This document shows, in pieces, positions 61,967-64,000 of a DNA stretch of 64,000 nucleotides; within the stretch, counting starts at the first letter, position 1, and each line of letters begins with the position of its first letter. A model generated the notes under the pieces. It had not been told where the DNA came from. It saw nothing but the letters and a program-made list of their open reading frames with translations, and did not search any database. A program made the translations under genes and the position numbers. This DNA is from Chloranthus sessilifolius (taxonomy: Eukaryota > Streptophyta > Magnoliopsida > Chloranthales > Chloranthaceae). Location of the stretch: positions 18,167,366 through 18,231,365 of the forward strand of contig CM037587.1 in NCBI GenBank assembly GCA_021018995.1, written 5' to 3'.

Positions 61967-63340
61967 TGATCGATTTTAAATGTAACCCTTGCAAATGCAC
62001 AAGATCTATTGCAGTATGGCAAGAACAAAGGTGTCGAACCCACAGGGAAATCTTGAATTTTAATTAATTCTTTCATAGATTTAAAAACGTCCCCAAGGAA
62101 GTACCAAAGGGCAGATTCAATTTAACCAAAAATTTATCACTTTTTCTAAATGCAAGAAAAATAAATTAATCTAAATAACTAATTACCGATGAATCTAAGA
62201 ACAATATTTAAATAAGATCAAGAAATATGTTACCCCAGATTTGTACCCCCCTTTCATTAAAGAATCATTCACACCATCACCATCATTCATTCATAAAAAT
62301 GATTTGAAATAAAGTATGATCATCAATCCGGCATACCCTATCTAAAAATAATGACTCAGCCTATCATTGCGGTATGAGTCATGTAAGAAGCATAGCGTAT
62401 CTCGTGATGTGTAGATCAAAACAATAAAAACATTAGACTATGGTATTAATCATAAATCTGGGTACTTATCTGGAGATCGCATCTTTCCCGATTCTCGATT
62501 TGCTCATCTTTGGTGTATGATCTCCTTGTTCATTCAAAGTCATTCCTCTTTTTATTTCTTCCAAAAATCTTTGGTTACAATGTCTTTTCCTAAATACAAT
62601 CTATGAATGTAAAAGAAAGACAGTGCAAATCCTAAGTACAATCTACCCAAATCAATCCCTAGAAGAAGGAGAAAAGAAGAACTTTTAAAAAGATGCTCAG
62701 AGGAGTCTAAAACCAAAAATAATAATGAATAAATAATCCTCTCAAAAAAAACTCTCTCTAAAAAATCTCTAATTATTTCCTAAAAAAACCATCTAATTCC
62801 TATCTCTAATTCTTGCTCTAATTTCCTTTCTTTAATTCCCCCTTCCGAAGTGTTTGATCCGCTTTAAATAGAGCCGAAGTTTCCCAGCCACAAAGGTGTT
62901 CCAACTCGAAAATTTAGGGTCGATTAATTGACCCAATAGGGTCGATGCATCGACCTCCCAGATTTTCGTGAATTCCCGCCAAACTTTATATCAGACACTA
63001 CTTCAGTAGTTTGGCCATAACTTTCTATCTCGAACTCGGATTGAGGCGATTTTTGATCCGTTGGAAAGCGGATAGAAAGATCTACAACTTTTGTGTTTTA
63101 ACAATTTCATAATTCGGCCGTCTTGAATGTCCACATTGAGCTACAAGTCGCACCAAGTTCTCGATGACCCAAAGTTGCAGTGTTTTGACATTATTTTCAG
63201 AATTCTTGGGCTGTTTTCTGCACTTGGCTTGTATTTACCTGAAACACTTCAAATCTAATAATTCTTATCAGATAGCCTTCATCGGATAGCTAAATATAGG
63301 TATCTAGGGGTGAAATATCATCATATTTCACTACTCATCA
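61967..63340 (-). repeat. Element E 5' LTR
   Basis: Near copy of 56,661-58,037. The clearest difference is a short rearranged stretch near 62,490-62,505, where the other LTR reads GATCTACTGATTTAGCCGC. It includes the same palindromes and TATTTAAAG box. It is followed by CTGCC and the element F integrase core. Confidence 0.93.
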
Positions 63341-63345
63341 CTGCC

Positions 63346-64000
63346 TCCATTCCGTAGGTAAGGAGGTAAGGAGTTTGGCCAGTGGCCGTACAAATAGAGG
63401 TCCTATAAGCCCAGAGTGCTTCTGGTAGTTGTTCGGGCCAGTCGGCTCCATTTTTTATCTCTACTATGCGCTTCAAAATTTGAATCAGCAGTTTGTTTGT
63501 AGCTTCTGCTTGTCCATTGCCTTGAGGGTAGAACGGTGATGAGTGGCGTAGATCGATGCCGAACTTACATAACTTCTTCGTCTTCTCCGCGATGAATTGT
63601 GGTCCGTTGTCTGTGACAAACATTCTGGGTACTCCAAACCTGGAGATGATATTCCAAATGATAAACCTCATGAGTGTTGAAGTGGTGATTCTGACGTAGG
63701 ATTCAGCTTCTACCCATTTGGTGTAGTATTTGGTTGCCATAAGTATGAACACATGCTTGTGAGTGTTCCCAACAGTGTCTGTGAAAGGTCTAATGACATT
63801 GAAGGCCCACATCGAAAACGGCCACGACGAGGTCATAGTGTTCAATGCAACTAATGGAGCTTTGATAAGTACGGCGTGTTCTTGGCATTGTTTGTAGAAT
63901 TAGACGTAGAGGTGGCAGTCTCTTATCATTGTCGGCTAAAAGTAGCCCTGTCGTATGATTTCATTGGTGAGTCTCTGTCTACAGGCATGGGCATCACAGG
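63346..64000 (-). pseudogene. Element F integrase, zinc-binding and core domains (runs off the window)
   Basis: The - strand from the window edge gives a zinc-binding stretch (HACRQRLTNEIIRQGYF, CHLYV, QCQEHA) and then the core: SSWPFSMWAFNVIRPF, where the first catalytic Asp is Asn, FILMATKYYTKWVEAESY, FVTDNGPQF (second Asp), FYPQGNGQAEATNKLLIQIL (Glu present), PEALWAYRTSICTATGQTPY and YGMEAV, where element E begins. The core frame from 63,845 is otherwise open. The rest of F's pol lies outside the window to the right. Confidence 0.9.

Larger units (their letters stand above)
56661..63340 (-). mobile_element. Element E: compact non-autonomous Athila-related element in element F integrase
   Basis: 6,680 bp with two LTRs of 1,377 and 1,374 bp that look about 2 percent different by eye, target duplication CTGCC at 56,656-56,660 and 63,341-63,345, a tRNA-Asp-type PBS and a PPT. 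The 3.9-kb interior has no gag, protease, RT or integrase, only a 108-codon frame and AT-rich repeats. Its 3' non-coding block matches that of element B. It would depend on proteins of a related Athila element. The low LTR divergence makes it the youngest full element in the window. Confidence 0.92.

Overview
The window looks like repeat-rich, probably heterochromatic, nuclear DNA of a flowering plant. I see no convincing host gene, tRNA or rRNA. Nearly all of it is a nest of Ty3/gypsy LTR retrotransposons of two lineages. The first is Tat-like: Pro-rich gag, protease, RT, RNase H, a second RNase H, integrase, LTRs opening TGTAGACACCCC. The second is Athila-like: PBS matching tRNA-Asp, DLGAS protease, FMDD RT, a post-pol ORF, and a PPT reading AGGTTTGGGGGTG. 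Most coding frames carry stops and frameshifts, so these are mainly old copies.
Layout. 1-515 is the edge of an LTR of family G. Element A (Tat, + strand) runs from about 600. Its integrase is split by element B (Athila, - strand, 6,561-24,400, TSD CCTAT), and B's 5' LTR is itself split by a solo LTR of family G (21,010-23,577, TSD TATTC). A resumes at 24,401, and its 3' region is interrupted by a broken Athila-like element C (25,638-29,306). Downstream are antisense plant-mobile-domain (PMD) frames (30.2-33.9 kb). An inverted relative of C (C', 33,934-37,043) follows, then element D (Tat, - strand, RT back to gag, 37.0-45.6 kb), whose gag holds an Athila-type solo LTR H (40,971-43,454, TSD CAAGT). 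A Tat LTR (about 45.64-47.37 kb) separates D from element F (Tat, - strand, to the window end). F carries an intron-bearing PMD gene on the opposite strand (about 49.6-55.8 kb), and its integrase is split by element E (56,661-63,340, TSD CTGCC), a compact Athila relative without gag or pol.
How the parts relate. The Tat elements A and F have mirror-image architecture: pol, a non-coding spacer, then PMD exons on the antisense strand. In that orientation introns would not be spliced from the genomic RNA and so could survive retrotransposition. The Athila-type elements B, C/C' and E share 3' non-coding blocks, PPT and PBS design, so E could in principle be mobilised in trans by a B-like relative. 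Several LTR families, and two internal promoters, have dense arrays of family-specific CG-containing near-palindromic words close to TATA boxes. Element B repeats its U3 word array and a TATA box just ahead of its post-pol ORF.
The signals I rank highest are the antisense PMD cargo with its own promoters, the internal U3-like promoter in B, the palindromic word arrays, two families of hairpin arrays with conserved loops, and a second internal polypurine tract. All calls come from reading the sequence; no database search was made.
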